From: DAHUXN01 sp963811805 | GTDB lineage: Bacteria; Acidobacteriota; Terriglobia; Acidiferrales; UBA7541 | Length of the DNA stretch: 64,000 bases | NCBI GenBank assembly: GCA_963811805.1 | Contig: CAWESU010000002.1 | Coordinates: forward strand, 372,001-436,000 | Reading direction: 5' to 3' | In this document: positions 34,932-45,387 of the stretch, in pieces | Position numbering within the stretch: the stretch's first letter is position 1 | Layout of the letters: each line of letters begins with the position of its first letter | Program-made: the position numbers and the translations under genes | The notes under the pieces: generated by a model | Seen by the model: only the letters and a program-made list of their open reading frames with translations | Database searches by the model: none | Told to the model about the DNA's origin: nothing

Positions 34932-37469
34932 GTGAGCAAAAAAACGCGCGTCAGCCACCCCATATACAGCCTTCTTCCCACGGACGTCGAGGGGTTCGAT
35001 TCGCTGGCGGAGCTCGCTTTGGACATGCGCTGGTCGTGGAACCATGCCACCGACGCAGTGTGGCGCGCGCTTGATCCCACCCTGTGGAACCTCACGCAAA
35101 ATCCTTGGGTTGTCCTGCAGACGGTCTCGCGGGACCAACTCGAACATGTGTTGGCAGATCCGGCTTTCCGTAAGAACGTTGATGACCACCTGCGAACCAA
35201 GCGTGAGGCGGCGGAAAGGCCCGCATGGTTTCAGCAAAACCATCCGCGAGCTTCTTTAACCTGCGTCGCATATTTCTGCATGGAATTTATGTTGAGCGAA
35301 GCGCTCCCGATCTATTCGGGAGGACTTGGCAATGTGGCCGGGGATCAACTCAAAGCTGCCAGCGATTTGGGCGTGCCGGTGGTCGGAGTGGGGCTGCTCT
35401 ACCAGCAGGGCTATTTTCGCCAGGCGATTGACAAGAATGGATGGCAACAAGCTCTTTACCCATACAACGATCCTGGACAGTTGCCAATCACGCCGTTGCG
35501 CCAGCCGAACGGCGAATGGTTGCGGTTGGAGATCGCCTTACCTGGTTACTCGGTCTGGCTGCGCGCCTGGCAAGTCCAGGCCGGTCGAGTCAAGCTCTAC
35601 CTTCTAGACAGCAATGATGCGGCGAACATTCCCATTCATCGAGGAATCACTAGCGAACTGTACGGGGGCGGGCCGGAGTTGCGCCTCAAGCAAGAACTGC
35701 TGCTCGGGATTGGCGGCTGGCGATTGCTCCGCGCGCTGGGCATCAAACCGGAAGTCTGTCACTTGAATGAAGGACATGCGGCCTTCGCTACGTTGGAGCG
35801 TGCCCGAAGTTTTATGGAAGAAACTGGGCAGCCCTTCGAAGTCGCTCTGGCCGTCACGCGGGCGGGGAACCTCTTTAGCACCCACACGCCAGTGGCCGCC
35901 GGCTTTGATCTTTTCGATCCGGCTCTCATCGAACAATACCTCGGGGGGTATGCGGAGAAGAAACTCGGCATAAAACTGCACGATTTGCTGGCCCTTGGCC
36001 GCCAGAATCCGAACGACTCGTCGGAGACTTTCAACATGGCCTATCTGGCAATCCGGGGGAGCGGGGCGGTGAATGGCGTGAGTCGCTTGCATGGGAAAGT
36101 CAGCCGACACCTTTTTGAGTCTCTTTTCCCACAGTGGCCAGAGGACGAAGTGCCCGTCGGTCACGTGACCAACGGAGTGCACATGCCAACCTGGGACTCG
36201 GCTGCAGCCGACGATCTCTGGACGAAAGCTTGCGGAAAAGACCGCTGGCTGAAACCGCCAGAAGACCTGGAACCGCACATTCGGCGTCTCTCCGACACCA
36301 CGATTTGGCAATTTCGAACCTTTGCTAGCAAAACTCTTGTTGAATTCGCTCGCGAACGATTGTCTGACCAACTGGCCGCCTCCGGCGCGTCGCTCGCGGC
36401 GCTTGACGGGGCGAAACATCTTTTTGATCCAAACGTCTTAACACTGGGTTTTGCGCGGCGCTTCGCGACCTATAAGCGACCAAACCTGTTACTGCACGAC
36501 CCGCAGCGGCTGATTCGTCTATTGAGCAATTCCCAGCGCCCGGTGCAACTGATCATCGCCGGAAAGGCGCATCCAGCGGACCAGGGGGGACAGGCCCTAA
36601 TCCAGGAATGGGTGCAGTTTATCCGGCGGCCCGAGACACGTCCGCATGCAGTCTTTCTCAGTGACTATGACATGCAGTTGACCGAGCAACTGGTGCAGGG
36701 CGTCGATGTTTGGATTAATACGCCACGCCGGCCCTGGGAGGCTTGCGGGACAAGCGGCATGAAAGTGCTCGTCAACGGTGGCATCAATCTGTCGGAGTTG
36801 GACGGCTGGTGGGCAGAAGCATACACGCCTGATGTGGGATGGGCATTAGGGGATGGTCAGGAGCACGGCGATGATTCAGCCTGGGACGCGGCCGAAGCCG
36901 ACGCCCTGTACGACCTGTTAGAGCGGAAGGTGATCCCGGAGTTTTATGCCCGCGACGAACATGGCATTCCCGTCGCATGGGTGGCGCGGATGCGGGAAAG
37001 CATGGCGCAGTTGGCACCGCTCTTCTCTGCCCACCGTGCGGTGCGCGAATACACCGAACAACGCTACCTCCCGGCTGCTGAGGCCTACCGGGAACGCGCG
37101 GCGAACAAAGGCGCAATCGGCAAGCACATATTTGATTGGCGGCACAGTGTCGAGCAGAAATGGCCCGCGCTGCACTTTGTCGAAGTGAAGGTTGAGACTC
37201 GCGGCGAACAGCACGAATTTGAGATCGAGGTCTCGCTGAATGACCTCGATCCTCAGGCGGTGCGGGTAGAGCTTTACGCTGACGGCGTCATGGGCAGTGC
37301 TCCCATGCGGCAAGAGATGAAGCGTATTCGCGGCGCATCGGGAACGTACGCTTACAGCGCGGCAGTATCTGCGGGCCGTTCACCAACGGACTATACGGTG
37401 CGAGTGATCCCGCACTACGACGGCGTCGCCGTGCCTCTGGAAGTCGGTACGATTCTCTGGCAGCGGTAA
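34932..37469 (+). CDS. glgP: Alpha-glucan (glycogen) phosphorylase
   Basis: 845 residues, GT35 family, of the shorter type with an N-terminal DUF3417 domain (about 1-120; LALDMRWSWNHATDAVWRAL). The catalytic core runs about 120-720, with pyridoxal-phosphate Lys611 in EACGTSGMKVLVNGGINLS. It cleaves alpha-1,4-glucan with phosphate to give glucose-1-P without spending ATP. The GTG start at 34932 follows TTGGGGAAGACTCG. It lies 72 bp after pgm and 39 bp before glgX, so storage-glucan breakdown is encoded as a unit. Confidence 0.95.
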   Translation: MSKKTRVSHPIYSLLPTDVEGFDSLAELALDMRWSWNHATDAVWRALDPTLWNLTQNPWVVLQTVSRDQLEHVLADPAFRKNVDDHLRTKREAAERPAWFQQNHPRASLTCVAYFCMEFMLSEALPIYSGGLGNVAGDQLKAASDLGVPVVGVGLLYQQGYFRQAIDKNGWQQALYPYNDPGQLPITPLRQPNGEWLRLEIALPGYSVWLRAWQVQAGRVKLYLLDSNDAANIPIHRGITSELYGGGPELRLKQELLLGIGGWRLLRALGIKPEVCHLNEGHAAFATLERARSFMEETGQPFEVALAVTRAGNLFSTHTPVAAGFDLFDPALIEQYLGGYAEKKLGIKLHDLLALGRQNPNDSSETFNMAYLAIRGSGAVNGVSRLHGKVSRHLFESLFPQWPEDEVPVGHVTNGVHMPTWDSAAADDLWTKACGKDRWLKPPEDLEPHIRRLSDTTIWQFRTFASKTLVEFARERLSDQLAASGASLAALDGAKHLFDPNVLTLGFARRFATYKRPNLLLHDPQRLIRLLSNSQRPVQLIIAGKAHPADQGGQALIQEWVQFIRRPETRPHAVFLSDYDMQLTEQLVQGVDVWINTPRRPWEACGTSGMKVLVNGGINLSELDGWWAEAYTPDVGWALGDGQEHGDDSAWDAAEADALYDLLERKVIPEFYARDEHGIPVAWVARMRESMAQLAPLFSAHRAVREYTEQRYLPAAEAYRERAANKGAIGKHIFDWRHSVEQKWPALHFVEVKVETRGEQHEFEIEVSLNDLDPQAVRVELYADGVMGSAPMRQEMKRIRGASGTYAYSAAVSAGRSPTDYTVRVIPHYDGVAVPLEVGTILWQR

Positions 37470-37508
37470 ATTTACCTCGGACCGGGGGAGAACGACAGAA
37501 GACAAAGT

Positions 37509-39797
37509 ATGAAAGCGGCAAAAACACTGAAGCGATTGAGAAAGCAAACGGCGCGGGTGGTTTCCGTGGCAGCCCGAGCCACGGAAAAGGCGGATGCAAC
37601 GACAGATTCAACTATGTCCGAACGCCCTCTGAATGATTTTCTCGCGGAGGTATCGGAACGGTCTGATGTTCGAGTTGGTGTGCCATTGCCCCTGGGAACC
37701 TATGCGCTTGACGAAGGAGTGAACTTTGCGTTGTTCAGCCGAGACGCCAGCCGTGTTCGGCTGGAATTGTTTGATCATCCCGAAGATGCCACAGCTGCCA
37801 GGGTGATTGATCTGGAACCTGCGCGCAACCGGACTGGTGACGTGTGGCACGTCTGGATTGAGGGAATTCGGTCTGGCCAGCTGTATGCCTATTGCGTGGA
37901 CGGCCCGTATCAACCCAGGGCCGGGCAGCGTTTCAATTTCAACAAGCTACTCCTAGATCCTTTCGCCACGGCAATCACGCAGTTGCCCATCTGGGATTTC
38001 GGCCCGGCTCGGGGATACGATCCCTCTGTGCCCGGCGGAGACTCGACGTGTTCGGTGGTCGATAACGCCGGCGACATGCCGAAATGCGTATTCACGCAGG
38101 AGCATTTCCGCTGGGGTGAGGACCGTCCGCCCATGCATCCCTGGTCGAAGACGGTCATTTATGAAACACACGTGCGTGGCTTCACGATCCATCCCAGCTC
38201 CGGTGTGCAGCATCCTGGCACGTACCGAGGCCTAATGGAAAAGATCCCCTATTTCAAAGAACTGGGCGTGACGGCCGTGGAACTGATGCCTGTGCAGGAA
38301 TTCAACGAACACGAGATGAGAGGCATCAATCCGCAAACGGGCCAGCCACTCGGGAATTACTGGGGCTACGATCCCGTGGCCTTCTTTGCGCCTAAAGGTT
38401 CCTATAGCAGTTCGGGAGGCGTGGGTCAGCAGAAGCTGGAATTCAAGGAAATGGTCCAGGCCTTCCATTTGGCGGGCATCGAGGTGTTCCTGGACATGGT
38501 TTTTAATCACACGGCCGAGGGAAACGAACAGGGACCTACGCTCTCTTTCCGCGGTATAGATAACACGATCTTCTACATGCTTGCGGACGATAAACGCTTT
38601 TACAAAAACTATACAGGTACTGGCAATACCATAAATGCCAACCATCCTGTAGTGCGGAATCACATCTTGTCTGCGTTGCGCCACTGGGTGGTGGAGATGC
38701 ATGTCGATGGATTTCGTTTTGACCTGGCCGCAGTGCTCGGTCGAGGCCGTTCCGGCAACTTGCTGTCCAATCCCCCACTTCTTGAACGGATCGCCGAGGA
38801 CCCGATCTTAAGGAATGTGAAGATCATCGCTGAGGCGTGGGATGCCGCTGGTGCATACGAGGTGGGGAGTTTCTCAGAGCGGCGCTGGGCGGAGTGGAAC
38901 GGCCGATACCGAGATGATGTTCGGCGTTTCTGGCGCGGCGACGATGGAATGCTCGCTTTGTTTGCCAGTCGTATCTGCGGCAGTGCCGACATCTATACCA
39001 AGTCCGGCAAAGGCCCCGATGGCAGCATCAACTTCGTCACCTGCCACGACGGCTTCACCCTGAACGACCTGGTGAGCTATCGCTCAAAGCACAACGAAGC
39101 AAACGGAGAAAACAACCATGACGGGACCGACGCCAACTTCAGCGAGAACCACGGCTCGGAAGGCGAGACGAAGGATGCCCGGATTGAGAGCTTGAGGAGA
39201 CGCCAAATCAAGAACTTCCTTCTGACCCTGCTGATTTCGCGTGGCGTCCCGATGCTGCTCGGCGGCGACGAATTTCGCCGCACGCAGCGCGGCAACAATA
39301 ATGCTTACTGCCAGGACAACGAAACGAGTTGGGTCGACTGGACCCATCGTGAACGGCATCGGGATATCTACCGGTTTGTCCAGGGCATGATCGCATTTCG
39401 CCGCGCCCATCCGATCCTGAGTAAGGAACAATTCTATACGGACGCCGAGATCCATTGGTTTGCCCCACAAGGAGGATCGCCCACCTGGACCGACCCGAAA
39501 GAAAAACAGTTTGCATGTCTGATCCATGAAGATGAGCAGACCGCGCTTTGGCTGATGTTCAATGCCGGTGCTGATTCGGTCAGTTTCGGTGTGCCCCCCG
39601 TACCGCCGGGGGCTCGGTGGCATCTGGCCGCTGACACTTCTCGCGGAACGCCGCAAGATCTGTTTGCCGCGGGTGAGGAACCGCTTTGGGAAGATCCACA
39701 GACTTACCACCTGAGCTCCCGATCTAGCGCAATACTTCTGGCTCGACGAGATCGCGGATTGCGGAATGGCGAGAAAGACATCCATGAAACCAGCTGA
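37509..39797 (+). CDS. glgX: Glycogen debranching enzyme (GlgX, isoamylase type)
   Basis: 762 residues: a basic N-terminal leader of about 35 residues, a CBM48 domain (about 50-160), and a GH13 barrel with nucleophile Asp in VDGFRFDLAAVLGR, acid Glu in IIAEAWDAAG, and third Asp in FVTCHDGFTLNDLVSY. It removes the alpha-1,6 branches left by phosphorylase. ATG 37509 is used; ATG 37614 (MSERPLNDF) would drop the unusual leader. The last 32 bases overlap acetate kinase, so the two are translated together. Confidence 0.94.
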   Translation: MKAAKTLKRLRKQTARVVSVAARATEKADATTDSTMSERPLNDFLAEVSERSDVRVGVPLPLGTYALDEGVNFALFSRDASRVRLELFDHPEDATAARVIDLEPARNRTGDVWHVWIEGIRSGQLYAYCVDGPYQPRAGQRFNFNKLLLDPFATAITQLPIWDFGPARGYDPSVPGGDSTCSVVDNAGDMPKCVFTQEHFRWGEDRPPMHPWSKTVIYETHVRGFTIHPSSGVQHPGTYRGLMEKIPYFKELGVTAVELMPVQEFNEHEMRGINPQTGQPLGNYWGYDPVAFFAPKGSYSSSGGVGQQKLEFKEMVQAFHLAGIEVFLDMVFNHTAEGNEQGPTLSFRGIDNTIFYMLADDKRFYKNYTGTGNTINANHPVVRNHILSALRHWVVEMHVDGFRFDLAAVLGRGRSGNLLSNPPLLERIAEDPILRNVKIIAEAWDAAGAYEVGSFSERRWAEWNGRYRDDVRRFWRGDDGMLALFASRICGSADIYTKSGKGPDGSINFVTCHDGFTLNDLVSYRSKHNEANGENNHDGTDANFSENHGSEGETKDARIESLRRRQIKNFLLTLLISRGVPMLLGGDEFRRTQRGNNNAYCQDNETSWVDWTHRERHRDIYRFVQGMIAFRRAHPILSKEQFYTDAEIHWFAPQGGSPTWTDPKEKQFACLIHEDEQTALWLMFNAGADSVSFGVPPVPPGARWHLAADTSRGTPQDLFAAGEEPLWEDPQTYHLSSRSSAILLARRDRGLRNGEKDIHETS

Positions 39798-40998
39798 CCC
39801 ACGCGTGCTGACAATCAATGGCGGCTCGTCGAGCATCAAGTTCGCGCTGTTCGAGGCCGGTGATTCACTCCGCCGAATTCTCGAGGGCGGGATTGAGCGC
39901 ATTGGACTCCCGGACGCCACCTTGCGGGTGAAGGGTGTGGATCAGGCGGACAACTTTTCGCGCATGCTGGCGGCGTCGGATCACACGGTAGCAGTGGGCG
40001 CTCTGATGGATTGGATTGAGCAACATCATGGGCGTGATGGATTGACCGCAGTTGGGCATCGCGTGGTGAATGGCGGACCGAAATATTACAAGCCGCAGCG
40101 AATCACTGCGGAAATGGTTGAGGAACTGCGGTGGCTCAGCCCATTCGATCCCGACCACATGCCGGAGGAAATCCTGTTGGCCGAGGCGTTCCATCGCCGA
40201 TTTCCTGACCTGCCCCAAGTAGCGTGTTTCGACACGGCTTTTCACCATGATCTGCCGCGCGCGGCGCAGACGCTGCCCATCCCGCGCCGGTACGAAGCGC
40301 AGGGAGTGCAGAGGTACGGGTTTCATGGGCTGTCGTATGCGTTTCTCATAGAAGAACTCGCGCACCTCGGCGACCCGGCGGCAACAACTGGCCGCGTTAT
40401 CCTCGCCCACCTCGGTAATGGCGCGAGTTTAGCGGCGGTCCGTGACGGCAAATCTGTGGACACAAGCATGAGCTTCACCCCCACGTCCGGAGTACCCATG
40501 AGCACTCGCTCAGGTGATCTCGATCCCGGACTGGTTTGGTATCTGGCGCGCACTGAAAAAATGGGCGCGAAGCAATTCAACGAGATGGTCAATTTCCAGT
40601 CCGGGTTGCTCGGAATATCCGAGACAAGTTCTGACATGCGTGATTTGCTCGAACGTGAAACTCAGGACGTGCGGGCGGCTGAGGCCATCGCCGTGTTTTG
40701 CTACCAGATCAAGAAATGGATCGGCGCATTCGCGGCGGCGTTGGGCGGACTGGACACATTGGTGTTCGCTGGCGGCATCGGAGAGAACGCGCCCGCAGTT
40801 CGCGCCCGGATTTGCGATGGGCTCGGATTCCTTGGAATGGAACTCGAAGAAAACCGAAACGAGGCGAATGAGGGCATGATTTCCGCGACGGCCAGCCGGG
40901 TCGCAGTACGCGTAATTCGCACGGACGAAGAACACATGATCGCCAAGACGGTTTGCCGTGTTCTCGGCCTTGGCTGCAAAGGGAGAATTGAATCATGA
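39766..40998 (+). CDS. ackA: Acetate kinase
   Basis: 410 residues; makes ATP and acetate from acetyl-phosphate and ADP. Family signatures: VLTINGGSSSIKFALFE at the N-terminus, VGHRVVNGG, RYGFHGLSY, ILAHLGNGASLAAV and VFAGGIGENAPAVR. The start lies inside the end of glgX; ATG 39784 is an alternative. It overlaps the phosphoketolase start by ATGA, placing the acetyl-phosphate producer and consumer in direct translational coupling. No phosphotransacetylase gene is nearby, so acetyl-phosphate is expected to come from phosphoketolase. Confidence 0.95.
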   Translation: MARKTSMKPADPRVLTINGGSSSIKFALFEAGDSLRRILEGGIERIGLPDATLRVKGVDQADNFSRMLAASDHTVAVGALMDWIEQHHGRDGLTAVGHRVVNGGPKYYKPQRITAEMVEELRWLSPFDPDHMPEEILLAEAFHRRFPDLPQVACFDTAFHHDLPRAAQTLPIPRRYEAQGVQRYGFHGLSYAFLIEELAHLGDPAATTGRVILAHLGNGASLAAVRDGKSVDTSMSFTPTSGVPMSTRSGDLDPGLVWYLARTEKMGAKQFNEMVNFQSGLLGISETSSDMRDLLERETQDVRAAEAIAVFCYQIKKWIGAFAAALGGLDTLVFAGGIGENAPAVRARICDGLGFLGMELEENRNEANEGMISATASRVAVRVIRTDEEHMIAKTVCRVLGLGCKGRIES

Positions 40999-43379
40999 AG
41001 ATGGAATCTCTTGCCTCAACTCTTTCGCCAGATTTGCTGCACAAAATGGATGCCTACTGGCGCGCTGCCAACTATCTGTCGGTCGGCCAGCTTTATCTCT
41101 ACGACAATCCGCTGCTGAAGGAGCCGCTGAAATTGTCCCATGTGAAGCCGCTGGTGGTCGGACACTGGGGCACGACGCCAGGTCAGAACTTCATCTACGT
41201 GCACTTGAACCGGGTCATCAAGAAGTATGATTTGGATATGTTTTACATTGCTGGCCCTGGGCACGGCGGCCCGGCATTGGTGGGCAACGTTTACCTCGAA
41301 GGTTCCTACACTGAGATCTACCCAAACATCAGCCAGGATGAAGCCGGGCTGAAAAAGCTGTTCACACAATTCTCGTTTCCCGGAGGCATCTCCAGCCATG
41401 TTGCTCCGACGACGCCGGGGTCCATTCACGAAGGTGGCGAGTTGGGATATTCGCTCAGCCACGCCTTCGGAGCTGCGTTCGACAATCCCGATCTCATCGT
41501 CGCTTGTATCATCGGCGACGGTGAAGCAGAAACGGGGCCGTTGGCGACCGCATGGCAGTCCAACAAGTTTCTCGACCCAATTACCGACGGAGCCGTGCTC
41601 CCGATCCTGCACCTCAATGGCTACAAGATCAGCAATCCAACCGTCCTGGCCCGCATCGAGCATGAGGAATTGGAGCAATTTCTACGCGGCTGCGGTTGGA
41701 CACCCCACTTTGTTGAAGGGCATGAGCCGGAAAAGATGCATGAGCTCATGGCCACCACGTTGGAACAGGCAATTGAGGATATCCGGCGAATCCAAAAGAA
41801 TGCACGGAACAAGAACGAGACCAGTCGGCCGCGCTGGCCCATGATCGTCCTCAAGTCACCCAAGGGCTGGACAGGACCGAAAGTCGTTGATGGCCTCCAA
41901 ATCGAGGGAACGTTCCGAGCACACCAAGTACCGCTCTTGGTTGATTCCGAGCATCCCGATCATGTGAAGCAGCTTGAAAGTTGGATGAAAAGCTACAAGC
42001 CCGAGGAGTTGTTCGATGAAAATGGACGACTCATCCCTGAGTTGGCCGATCTGGCGCCGAAGGGAGACCGCCGGATGGGCGCCAATCCGCACACCAACGG
42101 TGGAATTCTGCTGCGCGATCTGTGCATGCCGGACTTCCACGTTCATGCTGTGAATGTGCCTTCGCCTGGCGCCGTTGATGGCCAAGATACAGTTGTGCTG
42201 GGCAGGTTCCTGCGTGACGTGGCCAAGCTGAATCAGGACCAGCGCAATTTCCGTATCTTCGGTCCCGATGAGACACTCTCGAATCTGCTAGGCGCGGTTT
42301 TTGAGGTCACTAACCGTCAATGGGATGCTCGTGAAGTTAAAAACGATGAATTCCTCGCGCCCTCGGGACGAGTGTTGGACTCGATGCTCAGTGAGCACCA
42401 GTGCGAGGGTTGGCTCGAAGGATATCTGCTCACCGGACGGCACGGGTTGTTCAACTGCTACGAGGCCTTTGTTCACATCGTCGATTCAATGTTCAACCAG
42501 CACGCTAAGTGGCTGAAAGTAACGTTGGAACTGCCCTGGCGCCGGAAGATCTCCTCGTTGAACTATCTGCTCGCTTCCCACGTCTGGCAGCAGGATCACA
42601 ATGGCTTTACGCACCAAGATCCCGGTTTCCTCGACCATGTCATCAACAAGAAGGCCGATGTCGTGCGCGTTTATCTTCCGCCAGACGCCAACTGCCTATT
42701 GTCGGTTTTTGATCACTGCCTGCGCAGCCGGCATTATGTCAACGTGGTTGTGGCGGGAAAACACGCTATGCCCCAATGGTTGAACATGGAAGAGGCTGTC
42801 GTGCATTGCACCGAAGGAATTGGCATCTGGCAATGGGCCAGCAACGACCAGGGCTGCGATACAGACGTGGTGATGGCCTGCTGCGGCGACACGCCTACCC
42901 TGGAGATTCTGGCCGCCGTTTCGATCCTTCGCAAAAACTTGCCCGATCTCAAAATCCGGGTGATCAACGTCGTCGATCTAATGAAGCTGCAGTCCTGCAC
43001 GGAGCATCCGCACGGTCTGAGCGAAACAGATTACGATTCGCTTTTCACCAAAGATAAACACATCATCTTCGGCTTCCATGGATACCCGTGGCTAGTCCAC
43101 CGGCTGACCTACCGCCGAGCAAACCAAAACTTACACGTTCGGGGCTACAAGGAAGAGGGCACCATAACGACGGCATTCGACATGAGGGTGCAGAACGACC
43201 TGGATCGGTTCCACCTGGTACAAGATGTGGTGGATCGACTGCCGCATTTGGGTTCCAAGGGTGCTTATCTCAAGCAGCAGATGCAAGACAAACTCATCGA
43301 GCACAAGCATTACATCGACAAGCACGGCCAAGACATGCCGGAAATACGCAACTGGAAGTGGAGTCAGGACGCAACATAG
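40995..43379 (+). CDS. xfp: Phosphoketolase (XFP)
   Basis: 794 residues, a thiamine-diphosphate enzyme that splits xylulose-5-P or fructose-6-P with phosphate into acetyl-phosphate and glyceraldehyde-3-P or erythrose-4-P. Visible motifs: VGHWGTTPGQNFIYVHLNR, GPGHGGPALVGN, and the cofactor motif IIGDGEAETGPLATAWQSN. The Pyr and C-terminal domains follow (GRHGLFNCYEAFVHIVDSM, LLASHVWQQDHNGFTHQDPG). Length is as expected for the family. Substrate preference cannot be read from sequence. It overlaps ackA by 4 bp and is followed after 6 bp by atpD. Confidence 0.96.
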   Translation: MKMESLASTLSPDLLHKMDAYWRAANYLSVGQLYLYDNPLLKEPLKLSHVKPLVVGHWGTTPGQNFIYVHLNRVIKKYDLDMFYIAGPGHGGPALVGNVYLEGSYTEIYPNISQDEAGLKKLFTQFSFPGGISSHVAPTTPGSIHEGGELGYSLSHAFGAAFDNPDLIVACIIGDGEAETGPLATAWQSNKFLDPITDGAVLPILHLNGYKISNPTVLARIEHEELEQFLRGCGWTPHFVEGHEPEKMHELMATTLEQAIEDIRRIQKNARNKNETSRPRWPMIVLKSPKGWTGPKVVDGLQIEGTFRAHQVPLLVDSEHPDHVKQLESWMKSYKPEELFDENGRLIPELADLAPKGDRRMGANPHTNGGILLRDLCMPDFHVHAVNVPSPGAVDGQDTVVLGRFLRDVAKLNQDQRNFRIFGPDETLSNLLGAVFEVTNRQWDAREVKNDEFLAPSGRVLDSMLSEHQCEGWLEGYLLTGRHGLFNCYEAFVHIVDSMFNQHAKWLKVTLELPWRRKISSLNYLLASHVWQQDHNGFTHQDPGFLDHVINKKADVVRVYLPPDANCLLSVFDHCLRSRHYVNVVVAGKHAMPQWLNMEEAVVHCTEGIGIWQWASNDQGCDTDVVMACCGDTPTLEILAAVSILRKNLPDLKIRVINVVDLMKLQSCTEHPHGLSETDYDSLFTKDKHIIFGFHGYPWLVHRLTYRRANQNLHVRGYKEEGTITTAFDMRVQNDLDRFHLVQDVVDRLPHLGSKGAYLKQQMQDKLIEHKHYIDKHGQDMPEIRNWKWSQDAT

Positions 43380-43385
43380 GAAGAA

Positions 43386-45008
43386 GTGGCGCGAAAAGAT
43401 CTTTGTCTAAATTCAGTTGACCGTGAATGCGCTAGAGCAAGCATGACGAACAAAGCCAATCCTTCGAACCTCGGCACGGTGGTTTCGGTGCGCGGCAGCG
43501 TCGTGGATATACGGTTCGATTCACATTTGCCTCCCATCTACTCGTTGCTGCACGCGAAGGACGGGAAGATTGCTATCGAGGTGTTAGCTCAACTCGACGC
43601 GCATTGCGTGCGTGGAATCGCGCTTACCCCCACCCAAGGTCTCGCCCGTGGCCTAGCGGTAGAAGACACGGGAGGGCCGTTGAAAGCGCCGGTCGGTAAA
43701 GAAATCCTCTCGCGAATGTTCGACGTTTTCGGGAACGCCATCGACCGCCAACCAGCGCCGACGGATGTCCAATGGCGCACGGTTCATCGAGCGCCGCCGT
43801 CGTTAGCGCGACGATCCACAAAATCCGAGATCTTTGAGACGGGGATAAAAGTCATCGATGTGCTCGTACCGCTCGAACGCGGCGGCAAGGCGGGACTGTT
43901 CGGCGGGGCGGGCGTGGGCAAGACGGTTTTACTTACCGAAATGATTCACAACATGATCGAGCACCAGAAGGGCGTGAGCATTTTTTGCGGGATCGGGGAG
44001 CGATGTCGGGAAGGCGAGGAACTTTACCGTGACATGAAGGCGGCGGGCGTACTGCCGAACATGGTGATGGTGTTCGGGCAGATGAACGAACCACCTGGCA
44101 GTCGTTTTCGCGTGGGACTCGCGGCTCTGACGATGGCTGAATATTTCAGGGACGACGAACATCGCGACGTTCTACTGCTGATCGATAATATTTTCCGATT
44201 CCTCCAGGCCGGCATGGAAGTGTCCGGTTTAATGGGCCAGATGCCTTCGCGTCTCGGCTATCAGCCCACAATGGGCACCGAGCTATCGAGGCTGGAGGAG
44301 CGCATCGCCAATACGGACACCGGCGCCATCACGTCCATTCAGGCTGTCTACGTCCCGGCAGACGATTTGACCGACCCGGCGGCTGTGCACACATTTTCGC
44401 ACCTCTCGACATCCATCGTGCTTTCGCGCAAGAGAGCGAGCGAAGGACTTTACCCGGCTATCGATTTGCTGCAATCCAACTCCAAGATGGCCACGCCCGG
44501 CATTGTTGGGGAACGGCATTATCTGCTGGCGCAAGAAATCAGGCGGACTCTGGCGCAGTATGAAGATCTCAAGGACATCATCGCTATGCTCGGCCTGGAA
44601 CAACTAGCACCGGAGGATCGCAAGATAGTCGCGCGCGCGCGGCGGCTGGAGAGGTTCCTCACCCAACCGTTCTTCGCCACCGAACAATTCAGCGGCATCA
44701 AGGGAAAACTGGTCAGTCTCAAAGACTCACTCGATGGCTGCGAACGAATCCTGCGCGATGAGTTCAAAGACTACCCGGAGAGTGCGCTCTACATGATCGG
44801 GGCGATTGACGAGGCGAAGAAACAGGCCCCGCCCGCCAAAGCAGAAGCCAAGCCCAAATCCGGGTCCGAACCCGAGATAAAACCTGCGGCGAAGGGCGAC
44901 TCCAAGCCTGCCGTCGATTCCAAAGCGAAGTCAGAACCGCAAGCGATGCTCGCGCCGAAATCCAAACCGGAGGCCGAACATGCAGCAGCCGACGCTCATG
45001 AATCTTAA
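43386..45008 (+). CDS. atpD: N-ATPase subunit beta
   Basis: 540 residues; the catalytic subunit of the soluble part of an N-type rotary ATPase. Landmarks: VVSVRGSVVDIRF, Walker A GGAGVGKTVLLTEMI, GIGERCREGEELY, and the Walker B region HRDVLLLIDNIFRFLQAG. Residues about 478-540 form a Lys/Pro/Glu/Ala-rich tail (AKPKSGSEPEIKPAAKGDSK) absent from usual beta subunits; similar tails occur on atpF and atpA. The GTG at 43386 has AGGAAGAA just upstream; ATG 43443 is an alternative giving a more typical N-terminus. It heads the atpDCQRBEFAG order that defines N-ATPases. Confidence 0.94.
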   Translation: MARKDLCLNSVDRECARASMTNKANPSNLGTVVSVRGSVVDIRFDSHLPPIYSLLHAKDGKIAIEVLAQLDAHCVRGIALTPTQGLARGLAVEDTGGPLKAPVGKEILSRMFDVFGNAIDRQPAPTDVQWRTVHRAPPSLARRSTKSEIFETGIKVIDVLVPLERGGKAGLFGGAGVGKTVLLTEMIHNMIEHQKGVSIFCGIGERCREGEELYRDMKAAGVLPNMVMVFGQMNEPPGSRFRVGLAALTMAEYFRDDEHRDVLLLIDNIFRFLQAGMEVSGLMGQMPSRLGYQPTMGTELSRLEERIANTDTGAITSIQAVYVPADDLTDPAAVHTFSHLSTSIVLSRKRASEGLYPAIDLLQSNSKMATPGIVGERHYLLAQEIRRTLAQYEDLKDIIAMLGLEQLAPEDRKIVARARRLERFLTQPFFATEQFSGIKGKLVSLKDSLDGCERILRDEFKDYPESALYMIGAIDEAKKQAPPAKAEAKPKSGSEPEIKPAAKGDSKPAVDSKAKSEPQAMLAPKSKPEAEHAAADAHES

Positions 45009-45387
45009 GGTTCTTCTGCCGTTTCGAATTTTCGCCGACAAAACTGGCGTTTCGCGTATCGTTGCGCAGAGCCGCGAAGGTTCGTTCGGACTCTTGCCGC
45101 ACCGGCTGGACTGCGTCGCAGCGCTTGCGCCAGGGATTCTGATTTACGAGAACGAAGCGGAAGGCGAGGTTTACGTAGCCGTTGATGAAGGCGTGCTGGT
45201 AAAGACTGGCTTGGACGTGCTCGTCTCCGTGCGCAACGCAATTGGCGGAACGGATCTTGGCAAACTCCGTGAAGCGGTGGAACGGGAGTTTCTGAACCTG
45301 AACGAAGGGGAGCAGAGCGTCCGCTCGGTAATGGCGAAAATGGAGAGCGATCTCATACGCCGCTTGGCGGAGTTTCATCATGAGTAA
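44980..45387 (+). CDS. atpC: N-ATPase subunit epsilon
   Basis: 135 residues; the central-stalk subunit. Beta-sandwich domain (about 5-90; NLKVLLPFRIFADKTGVSRI, EGSFGLLPHRLDCVAALAPG) plus a C-terminal helical part. The start lies 29 bp inside atpD, with CGGAGGC 5 bp upstream of ATG 44980. The end overlaps atpQ by 8 bp. Confidence 0.92.
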   Translation: MQQPTLMNLKVLLPFRIFADKTGVSRIVAQSREGSFGLLPHRLDCVAALAPGILIYENEAEGEVYVAVDEGVLVKTGLDVLVSVRNAIGGTDLGKLREAVEREFLNLNEGEQSVRSVMAKMESDLIRRLAEFHHE